Shown here: in pieces, positions 22,357-31,959 of the stretch
Layout: each line of letters begins with the position of its first letter
Position numbering within the stretch: the first letter of the stretch is position 1
Source of the DNA: Nemertoderma westbladi
Lineage: Eukaryota; Xenacoelomorpha; Nemertodermatida; Nemertodermatidae
Length of the DNA stretch: 64,000 nucleotides
Direction: 5' to 3'
Assembly (NCBI GenBank): GCA_032718475.1
Contig: JAUCBJ010006866.1
Span: forward strand, 1-64,000
Translations under genes and position numbers: made by a program
The notes under the pieces: model-generated
Seen by the model: only the letters and a program-made list of their open reading frames with translations
Database searches by the model: none
What the model was told of the DNA's origin: nothing

Positions 22357-25300
22357 ATGGCGGATGCTGAGGAGTTATCCCGGAAAATTCGCTCAAGAGG
22401 CGGCGTTCGAGCCGCAGCAACAATCGCACTTAAAGACTCTGACGATATGGAGTCTTTCAATATCGGGAGAAAAATGTCTCAGGTGTCAATCTTACAAGGC
22501 TATGTCAATCGCCTAGACGAAATGGACATTGCAATTTGGGCAATTACGGACGAAGAAGATAATCAACGCGACATACAACAATCAATGACGTACAAGGTTA
22601 GACTCACAAACGCAATAACTCAGTTACAACTGTCATTATCAGAAACAACTTTATCAGAAACTAGAGTAGAACAAGATACCGGTGGTGCTGCAATTGAATT
22701 ACCCTCTCATAGAAGTAGTTTTTATGCTAATAGTAGTAATTATGCTAGATCTGTGTTACCTAAATTAGCCCCTCCAAAATTTTCTGGAAATTTATTAGAA
22801 TATTGCGGGTGGCGAGATTCTTTTCGCTCCGCAATTCATGATTCCGGATTACCAGACGTATTAAAACTACAACATTTAATACAAAGTTTAATTGGTGAAG
22901 CGAAAGAAGTAGTAGCGGGACTTTCAATATCGTCTGAAAATTATAAGGTAGCAATGGATTTATTACAAGATAGGTACGGTTCTGAAGGTCGTATCATACA
23001 AGCACACATCGATAAACTGAGGAACATTAATCACATATTTAATGGTAGGAAGTATACATTAAGGCAGGTGTATGATACTTGCCAATCACAAATACGAGCT
23101 TTGGAAGCATTAAACACAAAACCAGAGTCATATCAAATTACGGTTATCCCTGATATTATGGGTATATTACCTTTCGAATTCGGTGCAAAACTTTTAGCAA
23201 AACAAAATAATCATATAGATGACTTGTTATGGTTAATGGAGCAAATTCGGTTACGGTTAGCAAGCGAAGAGGCAATGACCGAATTCGTAAACACAAATAC
23301 AAATAAATCAAATACTCAAGGTGCACAAAAACAATTTAAACCGCAAGGTGGCGACATGGCAACAGCAGCAGCTTTAGCAATAGGTGTAAAAGTCCCAGAA
23401 CACCAACAAAGAGGGCCAAGTCACAAAAGTTCAAACCAATCCACATCTACATCCCAAAAACATTATCAAACTCAAGCAACACCTAAACCGAACACATTTT
23501 GTCCGAAATGTGTATATTGCGGTCAATTACATTTTTCAACTGACTGCCAACTTATCAAGGGAGTTTCGCCAAGAAAAATTGCACTCGATGAAAAGAATTT
23601 GTGCTACAATTGTCTACTTCCCGGACATCAAGCAAAGGATTGCACACGTAGAAAGCCGTGCTACACCTGCAAAAAATTAGGCCATCATAACTCAATTTGT
23701 TTTCGTTTGCAACACAATACAAATGCCGGAGCATTTAAATCAAATACAACACACAACATGTTAGCTACAATGGCTCAAACCCCTTACCAATCAAACGATG
23801 AACTCTGCAGAGAGGAGCATAAAGGTACTACAGCTATGTTATTACATATGTACAATACAACCGCCAGACCTTCAAATGCCTTACTTCAAACCGCGACTAT
23901 TGACTGCCAAACAGACCACAATGGTATAAGCAAAACAAATACATTTTTCGATTTGGGGAGTCAAAAGTCATTTGTTATCAACAAGTTTGTGAAGGATAAC
24001 AACTTACCGATTATAGGAAAGGAAAGTATTAGTGTAAACGGATTTGGTGGTAAGGAAAGTGAATTTACATCTCTAAATGTAGCTCAAATTACCCTAGTTA
24101 TGAAGGACAACTCGATATTTACAATGTCAGCATTGGTAGTAGACACAATTTGCAATCCAATACACAATAACATTCCGTTAGAAACATATGCAAAAATTCG
24201 AGTTTCATTTGAATCAATAGAATTAGCGAATTCTTCGAATAAACAATCAACACAAGAATGTGTGTTTCCGGTTCAACTCTTAGTTGGAAGTGATTTCTAC
24301 TGGGAAATAGTAACTGGAAGATCAATTAGAGTCTCTAATACCGGCCTTGTTGCATTAGATTCTGGAGTAGGTTGGTTACTTTCAGGAAACACCGGACAAG
24401 TGCACAACAATGAAATTGCATTATGTGCAAATAACTCACAACAAGGTAATATGTGCATGCTTGTTTCAACTGTGGAGGTCGATTCCTCTAACAATAGCGA
24501 GAACAACTCAACAGATGTACTAGCGACAATTTTAAAAGCATTTTGGTCTTTAGATAGTATGGGTATTTGTCCAAAAGAGTGCCATAGTGAGCGATCAGCA
24601 AATATAATAGGAACATATAGATTAGAAGAAGGTATGTACTCAGTCAGTTTACCATGGAAGCTGAATCCCGATCAATTACATGATCATTACAATATGTGTT
24701 TCAAGCAATTGTTATCATTAGTTAAACGGCTACAGAAATTAGGGCTTTTGGATCGCTATGACAAGGTAATTAAAGAACATTATGCAAAAGGGTACATAGA
24801 AAAGGTGAATGTTGGGGAAGTAGAACACAATAGTTCAGGAGTTCATTACATTCCACACCACGGGGTCTTAAGAGAAGAAAAGGAGTCAACAAAACTAAGA
24901 GTAGTTTATAATGCCTCAGCGCGAGTCAACCCCACTGATTTGTCATTAAATGATTGTCTCATTCGCGGTCCAAATCGCCTTCCAAATTTGGTTGGAAACC
25001 TTTATCGTTTTCGTCTAAATCGCATTGGACTAACCGCAGACGTGGAACAAGCCTTCATGCGATGCAAAATTAATGAAACAGATAGAGATTGTCTCCGTTT
25101 CCTTTGGGTCAGCAACATCAATGATAGTAAACCCTTGAAAATTCAAGCCTATCGTTACACACGTGCAGCATTTGGGTTGACATGCTCTTCGAACATTTTG
25201 TCAGAAATAATACAACACCATTTAGACATAGAATTAGAAGCAAATAAAAACCAATTTCAGGTGATAGAAAAATTAAGAGAGTTATATGTAGATGATTTAA

Positions 25301-28125
25301 ATTCGGGAGCAGAAACAGTAGAAGAAGGTCTTCAATTTGTTAAGGAAGCGAGACAAATTCTTGGCCGAGGTGGATTTAATCTCCGCAGATGGATAACAAA
25401 CTCAGACCATTTACAAGCACAGTTGCAGGACATATCAATTAGCTCAACAAAGGTTGACCAAACCAAAAATAAAACTGAAGTAAGAGAAGATGATGAAACA
25501 TATGCAAAAGTGGCAATGAATCTTCCAAATCTTCAGACAGAAAAGGTGAAACGAGTTTTAGGACAAGGATGGGATATAGAAACAGACGAACTTTGTTTCA
25601 ATCTGACACCAGTATTTGAATTTGTGAACTCCCTTAAGAAAACATTCAAAGCCGTATTGCAATTGTCTGCAAGGATATACGATCCAATGGGGATACTAAT
25701 ACCATTCACCAGTCAATTCAAACCTGAATTTCAGGCATTATGTCAAGCAAAATTAGGATGGGATGATCCATTACCTAAATCAACAGAAGAAAAATGGGAC
25801 AAGTGGGTTAAAGGATTGTTAGTGTTGAACAACATTTCTATACCTCGGTACTTATTTGACAAAGGCAAAGAAATTAGTCAAATTGAGTTACATGGATTCT
25901 CAGATGCCAGTGATAAGTTATATGCTGGTGTTGTTTATGTGAAAGGCCAGTACACTGATGAATCAACTACTGTAGAATTATTGACCGCAAAATCAAAGGT
26001 GTGCCCACAGCAAACCACAAAAATGGGCCACTCAACACCAAGAAAGGAATTAATGGGATCTTTACTTCTAGCGCGATTACTATTATTTGTACACAAATCA
26101 TTACGATTGAAAATCTCTAAGATCTATATGTGGATGGATGCAATGGATGTTTTGTATTGGTTAGTAGGGTCCAGCAATAAATACAACCAATTTGTGCACA
26201 ATCGTGTAAAGGAAATTCGCGAAATTTCTACAGAAATATCAATCAATTGGCGTTATGTTCCAGGGCAAATTAACCCTGCAGATCTTCCAACAAGAAGTTT
26301 TTCTGCAGAATCATTACTCAATTCGAAATTATGGTTCAATGGACCTGGGTTTTTAAAAACGCCGATAGAAACCTGGCCAAATAATCCAATAATATCGAAA
26401 GATGGTGTGTCAAAATCAAGTTTATTGGAAATACATTGTATTACAACACTGTTGGATAGAGAAGTTTCCGTCACACCCCCAGCTACATCAATCTTAGGTT
26501 GTAACGATTCAAGCCACAAAATAGGATTAATTCGAAAATTATCCTGGGTGTTAAGGTTTGTCAACAACATAAAATCTAAAAGGGACAAGTCATTCGAATT
26601 TATTAGTAACCCAATGTTGACTTCAAGAGAAATAAAAAACGCCGAAAAAACAATTCTCCAATTAGTACAACAGGAATGTTTTCCACAGGAAATTAAATTT
26701 CTGAAGAGCAAAGCAAAAACAAAATGTCCAAATTTGGTTCAACAACTGAATCTTTTCATGGATAACGACAACATAATTCGGTCGAAGGGTCGTATACAAG
26801 GTCCATTTGGGTCATGGCAAACAAATAACCCTATTGTTTTACCGACAAATCATGACTTCACAAAACAAGTCATTGAAGAGGCTCACGAAATGGTAATGCA
26901 TTCTAGGGTTCGTGAAACATTGGTTCAAGTAAGGGATAAATTTTGGATCCCTCGAGGTCGTCAAAAAATCAAAACAATAATCAAAGGTTGTATACCATGC
27001 AAACATGTTCAAGGAAAGACATATACTTGTCCTGCAATTAGCCCTTTGCCATTGGGAAGAATTACGCAAGAAGTTGGCGTATTTGAACATATTGGAATCG
27101 ATTTTTGTGGTCCCTTAACGGTAACTCATTCAATTACTGACACTATAACTACAAAGGTATATATATGTTTATTTGTTTGCGCAATAGTTCGCGCCATCCA
27201 TTTAGAGTTAGTGTATGATTTAAGTCATCAATCATTCATAGCCGCATTCCACAGATTTATAGGTAGAAGAGGGACACCATCTCTAATCTTGTCGGATAAT
27301 GCTAAGACATTTAAAAAGTCATGGAAAGAAATCGAAGCAATACAAAAGGTCCAAAAATACAAAACAGTTATTGATGAGTTTGGCAAATTAGGCATTGATT
27401 GGGAGTTCAATGTTCCTTTAAATCCTGCAGCTTACGGTTTCATCGAGCGTTTAGTAGGAACCATAAAAGGGTGTTTGAAGAAGGTTATCGGACGAAACAT
27501 CTTGACGTATGAAGAATTGCAAACCTTTATGGTGTCCGTAGAAGCCTCAGTGAATAGTCGTCCGTTAACCTTTGTATCAGATGATAACAGTGACAACTAT
27601 CAGTGCTTAACTCCAGCACATTTCTTAGTAGGTCACAGGTTGTGTGCTGCCCCTTACACAACAAAAAGGTTAAACAAAAGAAAACAAACTAATTATAGCC
27701 TAACCACAAGATTGACGCGCCAAGAAGAAGCTGCTAATGTTTTTTGGCGTAGTTTCAATGAAGATTACATAATGGAGTTAAGAGAGCAACACAGAAAAGG
27801 AAATTTAGATCCCAAATCCCCAAGGATTCCGAAAAAGGGGGACATATGTCTATTGGTGGACAGACAGCTTCCACGATGCATGTGGAAATTATGTCGGGTG
27901 GAGGAGATGATAATTAGTAGAGATGGTAAATGCAGAGCAGTGAAAATTACAGTATGCGAGAGAAAGAAAGAATCTAGGTCCTTAACAAGGTCTGTGAAAC
28001 AGATCATTCCATTGGAAATAACAGACGATGATGAATTAAAAAATATAAACCTAGAACACAAAGACGCCGGTGAAGATGTCAAATCAACCAAGGACATCAT
28101 ACAACCACATGATAAAATGTTATAA
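22357..28125 (+). CDS. BEL/Pao Gag-Pol polyprotein
   Basis: A single uninterrupted ORF of 1,922 codons starting at ATG 22357 (CAACAATGG context). In order it holds a gag region of DUF1759 type (about residues 130-300, with PKFSGNLLEYCGWRDSF) and CCHC zinc knuckles (CYNCLLPGHQAKDC and CYTCKKLGHHNSIC, about 414-448). A retropepsin-like protease follows with FDLGSQKSFV (about 528; DxGS rather than DTG/DSG, as in other BEL elements). The reverse transcriptase (about 840-1050) has YVDD near 975, and RNase H follows (GFSDASD near 1178, then MDAMDVLYW). The integrase has an H2C2 zinc motif (about 1505-1555), the Asp residues of IDFCGPL and LSDNAKTF and the Glu of FIERLVGTIKG (about 1697). A C-terminal DUF5641-like segment ends the protein. 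The length is normal for the family and no disabling change is visible. No envelope ORF follows. Confidence 0.96.
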   Translation: MADAEELSRKIRSRGGVRAAATIALKDSDDMESFNIGRKMSQVSILQGYVNRLDEMDIAIWAITDEEDNQRDIQQSMTYKVRLTNAITQLQLSLSETTLSETRVEQDTGGAAIELPSHRSSFYANSSNYARSVLPKLAPPKFSGNLLEYCGWRDSFRSAIHDSGLPDVLKLQHLIQSLIGEAKEVVAGLSISSENYKVAMDLLQDRYGSEGRIIQAHIDKLRNINHIFNGRKYTLRQVYDTCQSQIRALEALNTKPESYQITVIPDIMGILPFEFGAKLLAKQNNHIDDLLWLMEQIRLRLASEEAMTEFVNTNTNKSNTQGAQKQFKPQGGDMATAAALAIGVKVPEHQQRGPSHKSSNQSTSTSQKHYQTQATPKPNTFCPKCVYCGQLHFSTDCQLIKGVSPRKIALDEKNLCYNCLLPGHQAKDCTRRKPCYTCKKLGHHNSICFRLQHNTNAGAFKSNTTHNMLATMAQTPYQSNDELCREEHKGTTAMLLHMYNTTARPSNALLQTATIDCQTDHNGISKTNTFFDLGSQKSFVINKFVKDNNLPIIGKESISVNGFGGKESEFTSLNVAQITLVMKDNSIFTMSALVVDTICNPIHNNIPLETYAKIRVSFESIELANSSNKQSTQECVFPVQLLVGSDFYWEIVTGRSIRVSNTGLVALDSGVGWLLSGNTGQVHNNEIALCANNSQQGNMCMLVSTVEVDSSNNSENNSTDVLATILKAFWSLDSMGICPKECHSERSANIIGTYRLEEGMYSVSLPWKLNPDQLHDHYNMCFKQLLSLVKRLQKLGLLDRYDKVIKEHYAKGYIEKVNVGEVEHNSSGVHYIPHHGVLREEKESTKLRVVYNASARVNPTDLSLNDCLIRGPNRLPNLVGNLYRFRLNRIGLTADVEQAFMRCKINETDRDCLRFLWVSNINDSKPLKIQAYRYTRAAFGLTCSSNILSEIIQHHLDIELEANKNQFQVIEKLRELYVDDLNSGAETVEEGLQFVKEARQILGRGGFNLRRWITNSDHLQAQLQDISISSTKVDQTKNKTEVREDDETYAKVAMNLPNLQTEKVKRVLGQGWDIETDELCFNLTPVFEFVNSLKKTFKAVLQLSARIYDPMGILIPFTSQFKPEFQALCQAKLGWDDPLPKSTEEKWDKWVKGLLVLNNISIPRYLFDKGKEISQIELHGFSDASDKLYAGVVYVKGQYTDESTTVELLTAKSKVCPQQTTKMGHSTPRKELMGSLLLARLLLFVHKSLRLKISKIYMWMDAMDVLYWLVGSSNKYNQFVHNRVKEIREISTEISINWRYVPGQINPADLPTRSFSAESLLNSKLWFNGPGFLKTPIETWPNNPIISKDGVSKSSLLEIHCITTLLDREVSVTPPATSILGCNDSSHKIGLIRKLSWVLRFVNNIKSKRDKSFEFISNPMLTSREIKNAEKTILQLVQQECFPQEIKFLKSKAKTKCPNLVQQLNLFMDNDNIIRSKGRIQGPFGSWQTNNPIVLPTNHDFTKQVIEEAHEMVMHSRVRETLVQVRDKFWIPRGRQKIKTIIKGCIPCKHVQGKTYTCPAISPLPLGRITQEVGVFEHIGIDFCGPLTVTHSITDTITTKVYICLFVCAIVRAIHLELVYDLSHQSFIAAFHRFIGRRGTPSLILSDNAKTFKKSWKEIEAIQKVQKYKTVIDEFGKLGIDWEFNVPLNPAAYGFIERLVGTIKGCLKKVIGRNILTYEELQTFMVSVEASVNSRPLTFVSDDNSDNYQCLTPAHFLVGHRLCAAPYTTKRLNKRKQTNYSLTTRLTRQEEAANVFWRSFNEDYIMELREQHRKGNLDPKSPRIPKKGDICLLVDRQLPRCMWKLCRVEEMIISRDGKCRAVKITVCERKKESRSLTRSVKQIIPLEITDDDELKNINLEHKDAGEDVKSTKDIIQPHDKML

Positions 28126-28440
28126 AGACAAATCAATCAGATAAACATAACATCGTTCATCCAAACCGTACACGTCTATATCTAACTCGAGCAGCAAAGG
28201 TTACTCAAATAAATAAGTAAAAGGTTTAAAAATGCAAAATTTGTAAGCATGATATGTACAGTATATTTAGTAAGATTGTGACTTTGGTGTGTTATTATGT
28301 TAAATCTGTACTTAGGAAATATCAATTGCTAAATTTTTTACACATGCACTAAACATAATTATTGTTGTAATTACTAATTTAGTTGAAGATTTATTCAATT
28401 TATCAATACAATATTATTATTTGTTCTCTTATGAGAACAA
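28126..28440 (+). other. 3' untranslated region of the BEL/Pao element
   Basis: A/T-rich with no ORF; it leads into the purine tract. No second gene is present between the gag-pol stop and the 3' LTR. Confidence 0.7.
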
Positions 28441-28449
28441 AGAGGGGAG
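28441..28449 (+). promoter_or_regulatory. Polypurine tract of the BEL/Pao element
   Basis: AGAGGGGAG abuts the first base of the 3' LTR, the expected place and composition for the plus-strand primer. Confidence 0.8.
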
Positions 28450-28732
28450 TGTCATGTAATTCGTACTAATTTACAGTTGCCTTATTCAATAAGTATTTTA
28501 ATTGGCAGTAATATTGAGCAATTTGTTATAGTATACATGTAATTTGGTGAAGGGCGTTTCTTGGCTCTTACTCAGTGCAGTACCAGCTGTTCAGCTTAAC
28601 AAACTGGGTTGTGTTTAAAGTTATATTCTACATTATGAATTATATTACAATGAATCGAGATTTAGAGTGAATTAGATTAAAACAATTTATTTTTCCAATA
28701 CAATTTTGGGTTCAAACAAGAAATCCATTACA
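28450..28732 (+). repeat. 3' LTR of the BEL/Pao element
   Basis: Same termini as the 5' LTR; 283 bp because of the extra GTTTCTTGGC after GAAGGGC. Two further single-base differences were found (AATAAATC versus AATGAATC, and GACTAAA versus GATTAAA). Confidence 0.93.
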
Positions 28733-28948
28733 GTAGTAGAGTGCCTATGTAGGCACCAGGTACTATGGTTTTTTGTATGCTGCTTAGTGCTTTTTTAAAG
28801 ACAAACTACCTGTAGACAAAGGTATAAAAAGACACATAAAAGTTATAAAAAAAGAACCTCACCCACCACCATACATACCAGGCTACTGTACAGTGTTGCT
28901 TAGCTTAGAATTGTTAAATGTAGTGCGAGCGGGAATTTCAGAATTAGT
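28733..28948. other. Right flank of the BEL element, unrecognised
   Basis: Holds a near-palindrome GTGCCTATGTAGGCAC (about 28740-28755) and A-rich stretches. It does not resemble the 27-bp array that flanks the other LTR. No gene is seen. Confidence 0.4.
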
Positions 28949-29570
28949 TTATGCTGGTATCAGCATTTGCCAAGTTGATGGAGGCTTGTGCAAAGTCATG
29001 TTGCCCTGCTGGGCGTTTACGGCGGACCTAGAGCTGCGGACATACATGAGCGAGGCCCTCAGCAAGGCGAATCTCAGTTCCCATTCCACCCAGTTCACCC
29101 ATTCTCTGTATGACGTCTCGCGCCGTTCCACCAACTTGGAAGCGAGATGCTTCATAAACAGTGTTGTAATGGGCGATATACCTCCCAACGCTGTAAATGT
29201 GAGGGGTGTGAAAGTGGCGAGTTCGACCTACTGGATTCGTTCCTGGTATTTGTTCCGTTTCCAGTTCTCGTGGAACAGATGGGCAGTGTCAAGTTCCATA
29301 GCTGCGTTTGTTTGTTTGTTTGTGCTGAGACCTTGATAAACGTCTTCTGGAATCGACTCCCCCAGAAACTGGAAAGTCCATCCGGGCTTGTTGGTCAACA
29401 GAGGTGGACACGCGGTTAAACTGCACGCCGGTAATTGGCTGCAGGTGCGGATCGATGGTGACGTTATGGGCAACTTCCATTCGGGTGGAGGCGACAAAAT
29501 CCTGCAGTTCATTGTGCCGAATCGACGGATAACTGCCGGTGGGACAAGACAAGACACGGTTGGTTGGCAC
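28949..29570 (-). pseudogene. Decayed fragment of an R2-like non-LTR retroelement (C-terminal domain)
   Basis: Reading on the minus strand, 29570-29290 encodes NRVLSCPTGSYPSIRHNEL and following residues. These align with the same region of the better copies at 40939-41532 (-) and 56475-57068 (+). A later frame at 29188-28949 (GGISPITTLFMKHLASKL...) aligns with the segment after the internal stop in those copies. It is split over several frames. The match is clearly more distant than that between the other two copies, so it is an older lineage. The zinc-binding and RHN-motif residues show the family; no function remains. Confidence 0.7.
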
Positions 29571-29709
29571 ATGGGTTAACCAGCTGAGAGACTGATCTCA
29601 GGGAAAAAGTGGATTCATTGTGGCGATCCGGTAAAGGTTGAGAGGAAGGGTGCCAGCTGTTCTCACAATTACCGTTTCTTCCACTCACTGTCCGTTACTG
29701 ACAGTACTT
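29571..29709. other. Short unrecognised spacer before the 24-bp array
   Basis: No ORF, RNA gene or known element end is seen. It contains two short PuPy inverted words (CAGCTGAGAG / CTGATCTCAG) but nothing decisive. Confidence 0.3.
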
Positions 29710-31385
29710 AATGGTTTTGGACTACAAAGAACTGAGTGATGGAGTTAAGGAAAAGTGGAGTGATGGAGTTAAGGATAAGTGGAGTGATGGGGCGAAGGGT
29801 GAGTGGAGTGATGGAGTTAAGGATAAGTGGAGTGATGGAGTTAAGGATACGTGGAGTGATGGGGCAAAGGGTGAGTGGAGTGATGGAGTTAAGGATAAGT
29901 GGAGTGATGGGGCGAAGGGTGAGTGGAGTGAAGGGTGAGTGGAGTGATGGAGTTAAGGAAAAGTGGAGTGATGGAGTTAAGGATACGTGGAGTGATGGGG
30001 CAAAGGGTGAGTGGAGTGATGGAGTTAAGGATAAGTGGAGTGATGGGGCGAAGGGTGAGTGGAGTGAAGGGTGAGTGGAGTGATGGAGTTAAAGATAAGT
30101 GGAGTGATGGGGCAAAGGGTGAGTGGAGTGATGGAGTTAAGGATAAGTGGAGTGATGGGGCGAAGGGTGAGTGGAGTGAAGGGTGAGTGGAGTAATGGAG
30201 TTAATGATAAGTGGAGTGATGGGGCGAAGGGTGAGTGTAGTGATGGGGCGAAGGGTGAGTGGAGTGAAGGGCGAGTGGAGTGAAGGGTGAGTGGAGTGAT
30301 AGAGTTAAGGATAAGTGGAGTGATGGGGCGAAGGGTGAGTGGAGTGATGGGGCGAAGGGTAAGTGTAGTGATGGGGCGAAGGGTGAGTGGAGTGAAGGGT
30401 AAGTGGAGTGAAGGGTGAGTGGAGTGATAGAGTTAAGGATAAGTGGAGTGATGGGGCGAAGGGTGAGTGGAGTGATGAGGCGAAGGGTGAGTGGAGTGAA
30501 GGGTAAGTGGAGTGAAGGGTGAGTGGAGTGATAGAGTTAAGGATAAGTGGAGTGATGGGGCGAAGGGTGAGTGGAGTGATGGGGCGAAGGGTAAGTGGAG
30601 TGATGGGGCGAAGGGTGAGTGGAGTGATGGGGCGAAGGGGGAGTGGAGTGAAGTGTAAGTGGAGTGAAGGGTGAGTGGAGTGATAGAGTTAAGGATAAGT
30701 GGAGTGATGGGGCGAAGGGTGAGTGGAGTGATGAGGCGAAGGGTGAGTGGAGTGAAGGGTAAGTGGAGTGAAGGGTGAGTGGAGTGATAGAGTTAAGGAT
30801 AAGTGGAGTGATGGGGCGAAGGGTGAGTGGAGTGATGGGGCGAAGGGTAAGTGGAGTGATGGGGCGAAGGGTGAGTGGAGTGAAGGGTGAGTGGAGTGAT
30901 GGGGCGAAGGGTGAGTGGAGTGATGAGGCGAAGGGTGAGTGGAGTGAAGGGTAAGTGGAGTGAAGGGTGAGTGGAGTGATAGAGTTAAGGATAAGTGGAG
31001 TGATGGGGCGAAGGGTGAGTGGAGTGATGGGGCGAAGGGTAAGTGGAGTGATGGGGCGAAGGGTGAGTGGAGTGAAGGGTGAGTGGAGTGATGGGGCGAA
31101 GGGTGAGTGGAGTGATGGGGCGAAGGGTAAGTGGAGTGATGGGGCGAAGGGTGAGTGGAGTGATGGGGCGAAGGGTGAGTGGAGTGATGGGGCGAAGGGT
31201 GAGTGGAGTGATGGGGCGAAGGGTGAGTGGAGTGATGGGGCGAAGGGTGAGTGGAGTGATGGGGCGAAGGGTGAGTGGAGTGAAGGGTGAGTGGAGTGAT
31301 AGAGTTAAGGATAAGTGGAGTGATGGGGCGAAGGGTGAGTGGAGTGATGGGGCGAAGGGTGAGTGGAGTGATGGGGCGAAGAATA
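29710..31385. repeat. G-rich 24-bp minisatellite array
   Basis: The unit is of the form GAGTGGAGTGATGGGGCGAA plus GGGT (24 bp), interspersed with shorter GAGTGGAGTGAAGGGT units and a GTTAAGGATAAGTGG variant. The period of 8 codons gives spurious ORFs (GAKGEWSD on +, THPSPHHS on -, the latter 256 codons). Higher-order blocks containing TGATAGAGTTAAGGATAAG recur about every 120-240 bp. Most units contain GGGTGAGT or GGGTAAGT, and every GGGGCGAAGGG gives two G-runs. No link to the 27-bp array is seen beyond that shared donor-like word. The last unit runs directly into the OTU-like pseudogene. Confidence 0.93.
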
Positions 31386-31387
31386 AT

Positions 31388-31906
31388 CAGGATTACCAAC
31401 AACAAAGTAAGATATTCAATCCTATTTCTGCTGCGGCTCGAAAACACATTGTTCAACATTAGGATCAGTCAATATTACAACTCAATATTTTAACAAACGA
31501 CTTCTTCGTGAATATTCCGAGCAAAATTCATGAAAATATTGGCGATGGTAACTGCTTTTTCGTGCTATCTCTTTTGTTTTAACTGGCACTGAAACAACAT
31601 ATGAAGGTTAGAGATTTAATAGTAGCCCATATGGCTCTGGATATATCTGCCAGGTTGGAAAGTTTCATGGGAGAAAATGTGAAAACCTATTTCCTTCGCA
31701 ACCGAATGACTGACGACTGTGTTTGGGCCACTACTGCAGAATTCCTAGGAGCTGCTTCCCTCCTGAATACGGACTTTGAGATTTATGCGAAAGTCGGCAG
31801 GCAGAACGTTAAAATGGGCGACCTACACCCTCCATCATTCTCTCTGGACAAAATCTTGGACACTTGTCTATACTTAGAAAATAAATCTGGAGTCCACTCA
31901 CTTTAA
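31388..31906 (+). pseudogene. OTU-like cysteine protease gene fragment, frameshifted and truncated
   Basis: The frame beginning NNQDYQQQSKIFNPISAAAR has an in-frame TAG at 31460 and then reads NIGDGNCFF (31540-31566), the D-G-N-C catalytic loop of OTU deubiquitinases. After a one-base slip in the T run the protein continues in another frame (ISFVLTGTETTYE). After a further slip near 31602 it continues as VRDLIVAHMALDISARLESF and on to ENKSGVHSL. The second half keeps the spacing of the OTU fold, but the His-containing end stops exactly at the TTAA where the next element begins. OTU enzymes remove ubiquitin, and copies are common in invertebrate transposable elements as well as in host genes. 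Here it is broken by one stop, two frameshifts and an insertion. Confidence 0.72.
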
Positions 31907-31959
31907 CCCTATTAAACCCGGGGGAGGGGGGGGGGTCAATATGACCCCCATGGTTTTTT

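Larger units (their letters stand above)
22009..28732 (+). mobile_element. BEL/Pao-type LTR retrotransposon, apparently intact
   Basis: The element has a 5' LTR (22009-22281), a primer-binding site, one gag-pol ORF (22357-28125), a purine tract (28441-28449) and a 3' LTR (28450-28732). The two LTRs differ by two substitutions and one 10-bp indel, so the insertion is young. No duplicated target site is seen: the left flank ends ATGTG inside the 27-bp array, and the right flank starts GTAGT in unrelated DNA. Either a rearrangement followed insertion or the assembly joins two places. Confidence 0.93.

Noticed and set aside
22283-22516. 77-codon ORF overlapping the BEL gag start
   Set aside because: Overlaps the primer-binding site and the gag frame; no conserved motif.
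26253-26711. 152-codon minus-strand ORF inside the BEL element
   Set aside because: Antisense of the pol frame, no motif.
28893-29579. Plus-strand ORFs of 63-147 codons
   Set aside because: Antisense of the decayed R2-like fragment, whose motifs read on the minus strand.
30689-31459. 256-codon minus-strand ORF rich in THPSPHHS
   Set aside because: It is the antisense of the 24-bp array; open frames also exist on the other strand over the same bases.
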